Shown: positions 1-9,052 of the stretch, piece after piece | Layout: each line of letters begins with the position of its first letter | Position numbering within the stretch: the first letter of the stretch is position 1 | Assembly: GCF_016650035.1 (NCBI RefSeq) | Contig: NZ_JAENWM010000015.1 | Coordinates: 1 to 54,347, forward strand | Origin: Clostridium sp. | GTDB taxonomy: Bacteria > Bacillota > Clostridia > Clostridiales > Clostridiaceae | Reading direction: 5' to 3' | Length of the DNA stretch: 54,347 bases | Translations under genes and position numbers: made by a program | The notes under the pieces: model-generated | Told to the model about the DNA's origin: nothing | Databases searched by the model: none | Seen by the model: only the letters and a program-made list of their open reading frames with translations

Positions 1-50
1 AAAAAATGCTGTATTAGAATACTTATAAGTATTCTAATACAGCATTTTTT
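1..50 (-). terminator. Bidirectional terminator after the OpuF-like operon
   Basis: The first 50 bases form a perfect palindrome: the second 25 are the exact reverse complement of the first 25. On the minus strand, beginning 14 bases past the stop of the permease gene, the transcript would fold into a long A-U-rich stem followed by a run of U. The A/T tracts on both sides mean it could also stop transcripts arriving from the left on the plus strand. Confidence 0.85.
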
Positions 51-64
51 ATAGATTTCCTAAA

Positions 65-1642
65 TTACTTTATCAGTCCTTGTTCTTTTAAGAACTCTGT
101 AGCAACATCCTGTGGAGACTCCTCTAACCTAGCAACTTTATAATTTAAACCTCTCATTGTTTCATCATCCATTTTACCTGCTAATTTATTTAAAACTTCT
201 TTAAGTTCTGGATATTTATCGAGAGTTTCTTGTCTAACTAGAGGAGCTGCATAGTACGGTGGAAAGAACTTTTTATCATCCACTAATACCTTTAAATCAT
301 ATCCTTTTAACAGTCCATCTGTTGAGAAGGCATTTATTACATCACTTTTTTTAGTATCTATAGCGGTATATCTTAGTCCTGCGTCTACAGCTTTAATATC
401 TTTAAATTTCATGTTATATGTTTCTATAAGCCCTATATATCCATCCTGTCTGTTACTAAATTCTAATGTTGGCCCTATTATTAATTTATCACTTACTTTT
501 GCAAGATCCGAATAATTTTCTATATTATATTTTTCTGCTGTGTCTTTTCTAATGGCTATTGTAAATGTGTTATTAAATCCTAAAGTATCAAGCCAAACTA
601 ACCCATATTTCTCCTTGAATTGAGTTTTTACTATGTCGTATGCCTCGTCTGGATCATTTACTGATTCTTGGTTTAATATATTAACCAGGCCAGTTCCTGT
701 ATACTCCACATACATATCAAGGTCTCCTGCTTCTAATGCAGCAAAGGCCACTGAAGTACCACCTAAATTCAATTGTCTTTCCACTTTAATGTCTGTATTT
801 CCTTCTATCAAATCAGCTAAAATATTACCTAAAATCAATTGTTCTGTGAAATTTTTTGATCCTACAACAATTGTTTCTTCCTTAGGTTTAAACATACCAG
901 TACCTACAACTGTACCTGCTAATATTAATACAACAACTGCTACTGCTACTTTAGAATTGATTTTTTTTCTTTTACCAACTTTCATATATCCCTCTGTATT
1001 TTTAATACCATTTGGAGATACTGCCTTCTCAATTCGGCCTACTATAAAATCAATTAGTAGTGCTAATATACATGCTGGAATAGCTCCTGCTAGAATCATA
1101 TTATTATCAACAGTTTGAATACCTGCAAATACCATATAACCTAGTCCACCAGCTCCAATAAAGGCTGCAATAGTCATAAGACCTACTGCTGTAACTGCTG
1201 ATATCCTTATACCTGCCATTATTATTGGCAGAGCTAAAGGTATTTGTATCATTTTAAGTATTTGTGCATTAGTCATTCCTATACCCTTTGCAGCCTCTAA
1301 CATATCTGGATTTATATTATTTAGTCCTGTATAAGTGTTTTTTATAATTGGAAGAAGTGAGTATAGTACCACCATAATAATAGCTGGCTTACTACCTATT
1401 CCTAGTACTGGTATTAAAAACCCTAGAAGTGCTAAGCTCGGAACAGCCTGTATGACATTCGCTAATCCAATTATTGGCTTGGATAGTTTTTTTACTCTAG
1501 TAATAAAAATACCTAGAGGAACTCCGATAGCTATAGCGATTACAACTGCTACAACAGTTAACTGTATATGTTGTACTATTAAATCTAACAGCTGTTCATT
1601 TCTAGAAATTACGAAATCAATAAAATCAACAAATACTTTCAT
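65..1642 (-). CDS. Osmoprotectant ABC transporter, fused permease and substrate-binding protein
   Basis: This 525-residue protein joins an OpuC/ProW-type permease (about residues 1-210, several membrane helices, with the EAA-like loop around EAAKGIGMTN) to a choline/betaine substrate-binding domain (about 257-525, beginning at VVGSKNFTEQLILG). A further membrane helix near 233-252 tethers the binding domain to the outer face. This is the OpuF/BilE-type arrangement rather than separate OpuCB and OpuCC. Its start overlaps the ATPase stop by one base (TAATG), implying translational coupling. The likely cargo is glycine betaine, choline or carnitine; the exact substrate cannot be read from sequence. 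The perfect palindrome at 1-50 ends the operon. Confidence 0.9.
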   Translation of the reverse strand: MKVFVDFIDFVISRNEQLLDLIVQHIQLTVVAVVIAIAIGVPLGIFITRVKKLSKPIIGLANVIQAVPSLALLGFLIPVLGIGSKPAIIMVVLYSLLPIIKNTYTGLNNINPDMLEAAKGIGMTNAQILKMIQIPLALPIIMAGIRISAVTAVGLMTIAAFIGAGGLGYMVFAGIQTVDNNMILAGAIPACILALLIDFIVGRIEKAVSPNGIKNTEGYMKVGKRKKINSKVAVAVVVLILAGTVVGTGMFKPKEETIVVGSKNFTEQLILGNILADLIEGNTDIKVERQLNLGGTSVAFAALEAGDLDMYVEYTGTGLVNILNQESVNDPDEAYDIVKTQFKEKYGLVWLDTLGFNNTFTIAIRKDTAEKYNIENYSDLAKVSDKLIIGPTLEFSNRQDGYIGLIETYNMKFKDIKAVDAGLRYTAIDTKKSDVINAFSTDGLLKGYDLKVLVDDKKFFPPYYAAPLVRQETLDKYPELKEVLNKLAGKMDDETMRGLNYKVARLEESPQDVATEFLKEQGLIK

Positions 1643-2769
1643 TAAGACTTCACCTCCATGTCAATAAACTGTTCACTAAGTATTGAAAGTAAGCTACTTC
1701 TAGTAACTAACCCTACAAGTTTTTTATCCACATTAACAACTGGAACATACCCAATATTGAACTTATTCATTGTTTCTAATATATTGATTAAATTATCAGT
1801 CTCTTTAATTGTTATAACTTCTTCTTCCATTATTTCTTCTAACTTAGAATTTTTAGTTACATCCTTTTTTATATCCTTTAATGTAACGATTCCTGATAAT
1901 TTCCCATCTCTATCTGTAATTAGCAAACTATCCACTTTATTTTTTTTCATTATATCAATGCCTTGAAGTATGGTTCTTTTACAACTTATAGCTACAGGAT
2001 CTTCTATCATAATATCCTTAGCCTTAATAAATTCTGGATTACTCCATATTCTGTTTTTACCTATAAACTCCTCAACATATGCACCAGCTGGATTCCTTAG
2101 AATATTTTCTGGTGTATCATATTGAACTATTTCTCCGTCTTTAAGTATACATATTCTATCTGCAAGCTTCAATGCTTCATCCATATCGTGGGTAACAAAA
2201 ACAATTGTTTTCTTTACTTCCTGTTGTAAATTGAACAATTCCTCTTGAAGTTCATTTCTAGTTATAGGATCTAATGCACTAAAAGGTTCATCCATAAGTA
2301 TTATATCTGGCTCTGTTGCAAAAGCTCTAGCAACTCCAATTCTTTGTTGTTGTCCACCACTTAATTGACCTGGATATCTATCCATATATTCTTCTGCATT
2401 TAATCCAACCATTTCTAATAATTCTAAAGTTCTTTTTTCAATCTTATCAACATCTAATTTTTGAAGTCTAGGAATTAGTTCTATATTTTCTTTAACTGTC
2501 ATATGTGGAAATACTCCGGTTTGTTGTATTATGTACCCCATATTACGTCGTAGTTCTATGGTATCTCCATTTTCTATGTCTTTACCATCTATAAGTATTT
2601 TTCCTGATGTTATTTTAGTGAGTTTATTTATCATTTTTAATGAAGTTGTTTTCCCACATCCGCTAAGTCCTATAAAGACTACTAGTTCACCTTTATTTAT
2701 TTTTAAACTCATATCTTTAATTACAACTTTATCCTTAAAGGATTTCTTTACATTTACAAATTCAATCAT
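1642..2769 (-). CDS. Osmoprotectant ABC transporter ATPase with CBS domains
   Basis: This 375-residue ATPase would energise uptake of quaternary-ammonium osmoprotectants through the fused permease next to it. It has a Walker A (GLSGCGKTT, about 33-41), the ABC signature LSGGQQQRIGVARAF, a Walker B (IILMDEPFSALD) and a switch histidine (VTHDMD). The C-terminal 120 or so residues form two CBS domains, which in the OpuA/OpuC family sense ionic strength or cyclic dinucleotides. The start is an ATG preceded by an AGGGGGAAG ribosome site. A promoter candidate lies at 2825-2853. It is the OpuCA/OpuFA type; the choice of symbol is uncertain. Confidence 0.92.
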   Translation of the reverse strand: MIEFVNVKKSFKDKVVIKDMSLKINKGELVVFIGLSGCGKTTSLKMINKLTKITSGKILIDGKDIENGDTIELRRNMGYIIQQTGVFPHMTVKENIELIPRLQKLDVDKIEKRTLELLEMVGLNAEEYMDRYPGQLSGGQQQRIGVARAFATEPDIILMDEPFSALDPITRNELQEELFNLQQEVKKTIVFVTHDMDEALKLADRICILKDGEIVQYDTPENILRNPAGAYVEEFIGKNRIWSNPEFIKAKDIMIEDPVAISCKRTILQGIDIMKKNKVDSLLITDRDGKLSGIVTLKDIKKDVTKNSKLEEIMEEEVITIKETDNLINILETMNKFNIGYVPVVNVDKKLVGLVTRSSLLSILSEQFIDMEVKS

Positions 2770-2824
2770 TTATTCTTCCCCCTACGCATTCCATTTTTTA
2801 ACATATCGTTAAAGTAACATCTTA

Positions 2825-2853
2825 AGTGTATCATAAAGTTGTTACTTGTTCAA
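2825..2853 (-). promoter_or_regulatory. Candidate sigma-A promoter for the osmoprotectant operon
   Basis: On the minus strand TTGAAC (2848-2853) and TACACT (2825-2830) are separated by 17 bases, and the ATPase ATG lies about 55 bases further on. This is a pattern match only; no transcript data support it. Confidence 0.45.
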
Positions 2854-2939
2854 TCTTTGGAATCCAGCTTCCTACTATTCGTTATAATAATTTCCATACT
2901 TTCCACTGTTAATCTACCAGAAGAATACAACATAAATTC
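2850..2939 (-). pseudogene. Decayed 3' fragment of an asparagine-synthetase-like EPS gene
   Basis: The gap between the LCP gene and the transporter holds a 24-base stretch (2901-2924) identical to 10224-10247 inside the asparagine-synthetase-like gene of the EPS cluster. In the same frame it reads SSGRLTVE, then diverges and ends in KDSKD-like residues and a stop at 2850. The flanking T/A-rich bases are also similar, with one indel. The best explanation is a remnant of a second copy of that gene, nearly erased. No intact ORF remains. Confidence 0.5.
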
Positions 2940-2997
2940 TTTAACAACTATAGCTAATTCTACATCTTTTTTTTATACATAGCTGCTAGTTGCTATT

Positions 2998-4002
2998 TTA
3001 CTTTATGTCCTCGTAAATAAATTTATGGAGTTGATCCACAGTTGCCTTCATATCAGCAACCAAATACCAAACTTTGTTAATTATCTTCCCTGTGCAGTAG
3101 CCATCCACTGGAAATCTCTCCTGATCCAAAGTCTTTATATTTGAAGTGAACACTTTTGAACCAAGCTTCATTATGTCAATACTACTCATACTTGTTTCAG
3201 TATAAGGTAGAAATTCAGAAACAATAGATGGTAATTTTCTTATCCCTAATGACTGAATTTTTGTAAACATAGATGACAAAACTGTCCTTTGTCTTTCAGT
3301 TCTTCGATAGTCACCACCTGCAGTATAACGTATTCGCGAGTATGCTACAGCCTGAAGTCCGTTTAAATTCTGCTCCCCAGGTTCAGTAACCTTTGGTACC
3401 GGTTTTTTCTCGCTAAAAGCAACTCCAATCATATAGCTGTTTAGAAAACTAATTTCATCTTTATTAACTTGTATAGTTACTCCTCCAAGAGCATCTATAA
3501 TTTTCTCAAGATTAATAAAATCAACAGCAACATAATCTCTAATGTTTAAATTAAAATTCTCATTGAGAGTTCTAATTGCAAGCTGCGGCCCACCATAAGC
3601 ATAAGCATGGTTAATCTTTGTGTAACCATGATTGTTAATTTTTACATAGGTATCCCTCATAATAGAGGACATTTTTATTTTCTTGTGCTTTTCATCTATA
3701 GAAATTATCATTATAGAATCTGAACGACTTGCATCATTCTTATTCGACCTATCTAACCCAAAGAAAGCAATATTTGTTATTTTAGGTATAATATTTACTT
3801 CTTCTTTTAGTGGCACTTCAGGTTCAATATTTACTTCTTCTTTTAGCGTCACTTCAGGTTTAATTCCTAAATTTTCATCGGTTTTTGATATTATTGTAGT
3901 GTTTATTTTATTAAATTGATAAAAGGTGTAACCAAGCGTTACAAAAGCACCTAGTACAATAATGATAATTACACTTAAAATTATTTTAATCCATAATTTC
4001 AA
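2998..4002 (-). CDS. LytR-CpsA-Psr family protein (EPS attachment)
   Basis: This is a 334-residue membrane protein: a short cytoplasmic tail, one membrane helix (about 5-25) and an extracellular LCP domain. Family hallmarks are visible: FFGLDRS, RSDSIMIIS, SSIMRDTYVKI, a YAYGGP segment and YSRIRYTAGGDYRRTERQR. LCP enzymes transfer lipid-linked glycopolymers to peptidoglycan, and this one ends the polysaccharide operon, so it probably attaches the polymer made by the upstream genes. I chose a TTG start at 4002 because an AGGAG motif lies 7 bases before it; the longer ORF reaching 4044 overlaps the kinase by 41 bases and has no ribosome site. A variable Glu/Pro-rich linker follows the helix and contains a short duplication (EVPLKEEVNI / EVTLKEEVNI). 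Confidence 0.88.
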   Translation of the reverse strand: MKLWIKIILSVIIIIVLGAFVTLGYTFYQFNKINTTIISKTDENLGIKPEVTLKEEVNIEPEVPLKEEVNIIPKITNIAFFGLDRSNKNDASRSDSIMIISIDEKHKKIKMSSIMRDTYVKINNHGYTKINHAYAYGGPQLAIRTLNENFNLNIRDYVAVDFINLEKIIDALGGVTIQVNKDEISFLNSYMIGVAFSEKKPVPKVTEPGEQNLNGLQAVAYSRIRYTAGGDYRRTERQRTVLSSMFTKIQSLGIRKLPSIVSEFLPYTETSMSSIDIMKLGSKVFTSNIKTLDQERFPVDGYCTGKIINKVWYLVADMKATVDQLHKFIYEDIK

Positions 4003-4003
4003 T

Positions 4004-4678
4004 TTATTTCTCCTCACCACCATAATAATTACCATAACTTCCATTGTATTTATCCGGTATTTTGTTAATCACAACTCCTAAAATCCTGCCCCCAGTCTTT
4101 TCAATGTTTTCCTTTGCATTTAATAATTGATTTTTTTCCGTTTTCCCATAAGAAGTAACTATTATGGTTCCCTCTGCTAAGGCAGACATAATTTTAGCAT
4201 CGGATATATAGAGAACCGGAGGTGTATCTATTAATACAACATCAAACTGCTCAGCAAGTTCAGTCAAAATGTCTTTGATGTTTTTGCTGCTTAAAAGCTC
4301 TGATGAATTTGGGGGCAATGGCCCAGAGGGTATAACATATAAATTCGGAATACAAGTATCAATAATAACCTCATCAACTATTTTATCTTTAATGAGTACA
4401 TTTGTAAGCCCTATATTATTTGATATCAAGAATTTTTTGTGAATAGTTGGTTTTCTAAGATCACAATCCACAACAACTATTTTTTTACCACCTTTAGCCA
4501 TTGATATTGCTAAATTACAAGTAATAGTACTCTTCCCTTCACCAGACGCACAAGAGGTAACAACAATGGTTTTAACTGCATCTCCAGCAAAAGAAAAACG
4601 TATATTTGTTCTAAGAACTCTAAATTGCTCTGCCACTTGAGACTTAAAGTTATTTATTGCAACAGATTTTTTCACCAT
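4004..4678 (-). CDS. CpsD/YwqD-type bacterial tyrosine kinase
   Basis: This 224-residue cytoplasmic BY-kinase should control polysaccharide polymerisation together with the chain-length protein encoded just before it. It has a Walker A (SGEGKST, near 45-51), a Walker A' (VVVDCDLRKP) and a Walker B (VVLIDTPP). A tyrosine-rich tail, YNGSYGNYYGGEEK, is the expected autophosphorylation cluster. As in other Firmicutes, kinase and membrane activator are separate polypeptides. Its start overlaps the Wzz gene by 7 bases. Unphosphorylated and phosphorylated forms typically toggle assembly in this family; that is family knowledge, not seen here. Confidence 0.93.
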   Translation of the reverse strand: MVKKSVAINNFKSQVAEQFRVLRTNIRFSFAGDAVKTIVVTSCASGEGKSTITCNLAISMAKGGKKIVVVDCDLRKPTIHKKFLISNNIGLTNVLIKDKIVDEVIIDTCIPNLYVIPSGPLPPNSSELLSSKNIKDILTELAEQFDVVLIDTPPVLYISDAKIMSALAEGTIIVTSYGKTEKNQLLNAKENIEKTGGRILGVVINKIPDKYNGSYGNYYGGEEK

Positions 4679-5358
4679 ATAATTCCACCCTCCCCCTTAA
4701 TATCAATTAGGGAAATTGATCCAATAACAGGAAGTCCTATGATTTCAACATCTTCCTTAATTTTTATTGTATTATCCAAATACTCTAATGTGAAAGCTAA
4801 ACCAACAGAAAATATAACTCCCATTAAAAACGCCATCAAAGTATTGCGAATTGGTTTAGGACTATCTGGGTTTATAGGTAGCCTCGCCTCCTCTATTAGA
4901 TTAACACTATCAACTTTATAAACTTCTAAACTAACAGTTCTTAATGATTTAACAAACTGATTTGCAATATCCATAGCCTGTTTGGGATTAGGTGAGGTTA
5001 CAGTGAATGTTAAAAATTGAGTCTCCTTATCTGGGATAACCTCTATCATTGATAACAAATCTGAAGCCAATAATGACTTTAAATCTAATTTTGCTATAAC
5101 ATCCTCTACAACGGTCCTTGATATCGCTAGTTTACTATAGGTTTTAACCATTGTTTGGTACAACATAACATCATAATAATCAGCCCCAGAGTCATCCGTC
5201 TGTGCCTCTTTACCAATTATTACAGAAGTGTCTGCCTTATACTTTGGCATAAATACATAGAAATTTAAAAGACCAATAGTAAATGTTGCAATAACAGTTA
5301 TTAATATTACTAAACCAATTCGCTTTTTTAGTATATAAAAACGATCTTTTAGCTCCAT
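4672..5358 (-). CDS. Wzz/CpsC-like chain-length determinant and kinase activator
   Basis: This 228-residue protein has two membrane helices (about 14-35 and 170-195) flanking an extracellular domain, the usual layout of CpsC/CapA/YwqC adaptors. The proline-rich segment before the second helix (PINPDSPKPIRN) is diagnostic. The short cytoplasmic C-terminus would contact and activate the BY-kinase encoded directly downstream, with which it overlaps by 7 bases. The pair sets polysaccharide chain length. Confidence 0.92.
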   Translation of the reverse strand: MELKDRFYILKKRIGLVILITVIATFTIGLLNFYVFMPKYKADTSVIIGKEAQTDDSGADYYDVMLYQTMVKTYSKLAISRTVVEDVIAKLDLKSLLASDLLSMIEVIPDKETQFLTFTVTSPNPKQAMDIANQFVKSLRTVSLEVYKVDSVNLIEEARLPINPDSPKPIRNTLMAFLMGVIFSVGLAFTLEYLDNTIKIKEDVEIIGLPVIGSISLIDIKGEGGIIW

Positions 5359-5392
5359 TTTTTTCTCCTCTCCAAGTACTTATATATTGCTT

Positions 5393-7573
5393 CTATATTT
5401 GCTGCATTAGCTTACCATATCCATTAGAGACAGCTTCACCTATGATGTCATTTTCATAAAATTTACTGTTACATTTATCAATTATAATAAGATTATCAGT
5501 ATTTATTATAAATTCTCTTAGTATTTTAGTATCTCTATAAGTTGCGTATAAGGTTAAATTATGGCAGTCACATTTTAAAACCTCACACACAATTTCATTT
5601 TTCCTTGAAAATATCCCTGTAAACTTACACTGTTCTGCGTCTTCTATTATGGGAACATTATGGGCTTTAACACTACGAAATTTATTTCTTATCTTAGGCT
5701 CAGGGGTATATAAATAAGTTCCTGGATCAACATAAATATCAATACCAGCAATACTTAGTTCATAGGAAAGCACATCATTATGACCGTGCCCACCGCTTCC
5801 ATTTTGACCTCTTTCTCCTGCCATAACAGATAAATAAAAATTTTCACTTCTAAATATATATATTCCAAAATATGGATAATGTTTATATTGTATGTTATTT
5901 GTGTCTATTACTTCACTTGTATAATCACTAAATTGTATTTTCTGTTCAAAATTATATTTTAAAGCCGGCACCATACCTTTATTTATATTCACATCATTAC
6001 AGAAGGGATCTGATTTAAGTTTTTTACCTTTGTATAAACTCACGATTATACTTTTTTCAAGACTAAATTTATCTCCTCTGCAAAATTTCTCATCTTCAAA
6101 AAATCCATTTACGGCAGAAATAAAGGTATCATGATTTAGAATATTTTCATCAAAATATATATCCTTGATTGGTTTGTTATACTTTAAATTAGTATATTTT
6201 TTAATGGCATCACTATGCGATAAGAACTCACCACTGGGACTAAATTTAAAAAACCTCCCACTATCATTGTCTCCTATCTGACATATGTTCCCATTTCGCT
6301 TTGTTATATCCACTGTAAATAAAGCAGATCTATATATTCTTTCAATGTATTCTTTTGGAAAGAATTCCTGTGAAAATACATCATAGCTTTGTTTTGATAT
6401 GGGCAGTAACCTCTTAACACTATTAGATTTATATTCAATAAGCGCTTTTCTCTTAGTGGTTTTCAAAAATCCATATATAAGCGCCGTAGTATATACCAAA
6501 AGTTCACCACTTAATCTATGATAACTAGTAGACCCTTCAAAATTGCTTCCATCCTCATTAAACTGCTTAAAAGTCTCAGATATAATCTCCTGCACTGAAA
6601 ATGCAAGCCATGAATCCGTCTTCTCGTCCCGTCTTAAATAAGCACCCACGAATGCTAGTCCGCAAATATCAGATAAATAATGATTGGAAGTTAATCCGTC
6701 ATACCATTCAAGATTTTTCATTATAAATGATCCATGTTCATAAATGATTGCATTAAATAGTATTTTAAAATCCTCATCTAAAATGTTAAATTCGTCAAGT
6801 TGACCTAACATATCAAAAGCTATAAGCATATTAGCAGCCCTTATTGAAACATCCATGGTACATCTCCATTGCACCCCCATCCTAGGAGGATTTGCCATAA
6901 TAAAATCTGATACTTGGTTCCTAAATTCTCTTAAAATAGCTTTTCTTTTATCAGGAAATAAAATAGCAAATACTGCAAGTTGTGGCAAGTGCTGAAGCCT
7001 GCCTAGTTCCCAAGGCACCTTAATATCCACACCTATTTTTTCACCTATAGGCTGATCTAAATACCATTTTTTCTGGGAGTATCTAAACCCACTTTTGAAA
7101 TCCATCTGCCAGTCTATAGGAACATATTCTCTATCCATTTGATGCCAAATATTTTTCGCAAATTTTAAATGACTCATTCGGAGTACTTTATTAAGCCAAT
7201 TCCCTTGTATATCAAAATTAGTTATATGCAGTGATCCCTCGTAAATATTACCATCCAGCCCTTGGCAATTCATGTCATAGGTAACATTTACATATCCACT
7301 TCCTAGTAAATCAAAACAGTGGGATAAGTACATATCACATAAGTATTCAGATGATTGCATGTTAATATTAGATAGATCAATATCACTCATATCAATATAA
7401 CTAAAGTCTATATATTTAACTTTAGTTATATGAGTATCTGTCCACAAATCTATAAACCTAATAAATATATTTTTCATGATTTGATATAATTTATTTATTG
7501 TTTTTTTAACTACTTTGGATAGTGACAAGGCGTAAAGTTTTTTTAACTTATAATTATCCGTAACTGACACCAC
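5393..7573 (-). CDS. Heparinase II/III-family polysaccharide lyase
   Basis: This 726-residue protein has an alpha/alpha-toroid N-terminal half (about 100-430, including the SNHYLSDICGLAF helix) and a heparinase II/III-like beta-sandwich C-terminal half with the GGHGHNDVLSYEL and DPGTYLYT motifs. Such lyases cleave glycosidic bonds next to uronic acids by beta-elimination. Within an EPS operon this suggests that the polymer contains uronic acid and that the enzyme trims or recycles it. No signal peptide is obvious, so it may act inside the cell. The start is uncertain: two adjacent GTG codons lie within an AGGTGGTG stretch and there is no clear upstream ribosome site. An ATG about 32 codons in is an alternative. 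Confidence 0.82.
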   Translation of the reverse strand: MVSVTDNYKLKKLYALSLSKVVKKTINKLYQIMKNIFIRFIDLWTDTHITKVKYIDFSYIDMSDIDLSNINMQSSEYLCDMYLSHCFDLLGSGYVNVTYDMNCQGLDGNIYEGSLHITNFDIQGNWLNKVLRMSHLKFAKNIWHQMDREYVPIDWQMDFKSGFRYSQKKWYLDQPIGEKIGVDIKVPWELGRLQHLPQLAVFAILFPDKRKAILREFRNQVSDFIMANPPRMGVQWRCTMDVSIRAANMLIAFDMLGQLDEFNILDEDFKILFNAIIYEHGSFIMKNLEWYDGLTSNHYLSDICGLAFVGAYLRRDEKTDSWLAFSVQEIISETFKQFNEDGSNFEGSTSYHRLSGELLVYTTALIYGFLKTTKRKALIEYKSNSVKRLLPISKQSYDVFSQEFFPKEYIERIYRSALFTVDITKRNGNICQIGDNDSGRFFKFSPSGEFLSHSDAIKKYTNLKYNKPIKDIYFDENILNHDTFISAVNGFFEDEKFCRGDKFSLEKSIIVSLYKGKKLKSDPFCNDVNINKGMVPALKYNFEQKIQFSDYTSEVIDTNNIQYKHYPYFGIYIFRSENFYLSVMAGERGQNGSGGHGHNDVLSYELSIAGIDIYVDPGTYLYTPEPKIRNKFRSVKAHNVPIIEDAEQCKFTGIFSRKNEIVCEVLKCDCHNLTLYATYRDTKILREFIINTDNLIIIDKCNSKFYENDIIGEAVSNGYGKLMQQI

Positions 7574-7591
7574 CTAAACACATTTATTCTT

Positions 7592-9052
7592 TTATTTAAC
7601 CTCAGTTTTTCTTTTCAAAAGTCCCAGCGTATTATTATATATAAAATCCACATCAATGCATTTGATTTTCACTAATAAGTACAAATAAAATATCATTATA
7701 AATATATTAATTACAAATTCTTTTACTATACCAATATTTCTTATTGAGATTATATAATATATTCCGTATAAAGCTAGCGTTACAATCTGTACCTTGGATT
7801 GAAATTTAGTATCCAAATCAATTTTGTAATATTTATTTGATGTTTTAATAAATATTGAATTTAATACAACATATGAAATTATAGTAGATATTCCGGCACC
7901 TATAATTCCCCATGCAGGAACAAGAAAGAAATTCAAAACAATATTAAGCACAGCAGCAAATCCCATATACAAACCAATTTTGTAGGTCTTATTTTCAATT
8001 TGAAATCCCAGTGCATAATATCCTATTTTCCCATACAAAAAATATGAATATAGTATAAGTGGTACCACCTTATAAGCATTAGCAAAATCACTATTTGCAA
8101 ATATCATAATGCCGAACTTACTATATATTGCAATGCCTAGCATGATAAAGCATCCTATAACATTATATTTCCTAAATAGATTCTTAAATTTCTCTTTTGC
8201 ATCTACGTTTTTATAAATCTCAAACTTATAAGCTGTAAATGAGCTGAGAAATGGAGTTATGAAAATCGGATTAATAAGCATACCAAATTGATACCCAAGA
8301 TTATATATGCCTGTCTGCGCAAATCCATTGAAATGTTTTATAAAATACCTATCAGATAAAGTCAAAACCCATCCAGACAAATTTACTGGTAGTAGGCCTA
8401 AGCTAAAGATCATCATACTCTTTAATAATATTTTATCTATCTCAAATTTATAATTCTTAATCTCAATTATAGTTAAAATTAGAAATACTGTGCTAGTAGC
8501 TATTAGTTGACCATACAGCACTCCCATTAATCCAATTTCCATTTTCAAAACCAAATAAATAATTATTATGAATTGCAAAGTTAATTGTGATACTTGGATA
8601 ATAGAAACCTTTAATGCACTATACTCCATGCTATATTTACCGGTATATATACTGCTAATTTGGCTAAATATTGATGTTATAACTATGATGCATAATATTT
8701 TATAGCCATCTCCAAAATCGAAAATTAGCTTTGAAAGTGGACTACCTAAAGCCCACACCAAAAGAAGCATTATCCCACTAAATAAGTAAGCAAAATTTAA
8801 AGCAGTATTAACAATTTTATTTTTATTATCCTCATCCTTATAAAATCTGCAGAGGCCTGACTGAATGGATAATATTAAAAAAGAGCTAATAAACCCTGTA
8901 AAAGCTGTTATTGTAGAGATTTTTCCATATTCAATTACACCTAATTTGTTTGTATATATGGGCAGAAGCAAGAAATTAAGTCCTTGAACAAATATCTGTC
9001 CTGCAGCATATACCAAACTTATTTTTAATAATTTCTTTGAATTTATACTCAT
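7592..9052 (-). CDS. Wzx-type polysaccharide flippase
   Basis: This 486-residue integral membrane protein has about 12-14 predicted helices and belongs to the MOP/PST exporter superfamily. The N-terminus (VYAAGQIFVQGLNFLLLPIYT) is typical of O-unit flippases. It should move the undecaprenyl-linked repeat unit across the membrane for Wzy to polymerise. Its start overlaps the preceding glycosyltransferase gene by 4 bases (ATGA). Confidence 0.9.
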   Translation of the reverse strand: MSINSKKLLKISLVYAAGQIFVQGLNFLLLPIYTNKLGVIEYGKISTITAFTGFISSFLILSIQSGLCRFYKDEDNKNKIVNTALNFAYLFSGIMLLLVWALGSPLSKLIFDFGDGYKILCIIVITSIFSQISSIYTGKYSMEYSALKVSIIQVSQLTLQFIIIIYLVLKMEIGLMGVLYGQLIATSTVFLILTIIEIKNYKFEIDKILLKSMMIFSLGLLPVNLSGWVLTLSDRYFIKHFNGFAQTGIYNLGYQFGMLINPIFITPFLSSFTAYKFEIYKNVDAKEKFKNLFRKYNVIGCFIMLGIAIYSKFGIMIFANSDFANAYKVVPLILYSYFLYGKIGYYALGFQIENKTYKIGLYMGFAAVLNIVLNFFLVPAWGIIGAGISTIISYVVLNSIFIKTSNKYYKIDLDTKFQSKVQIVTLALYGIYYIISIRNIGIVKEFVINIFIMIFYLYLLVKIKCIDVDFIYNNTLGLLKRKTEVK

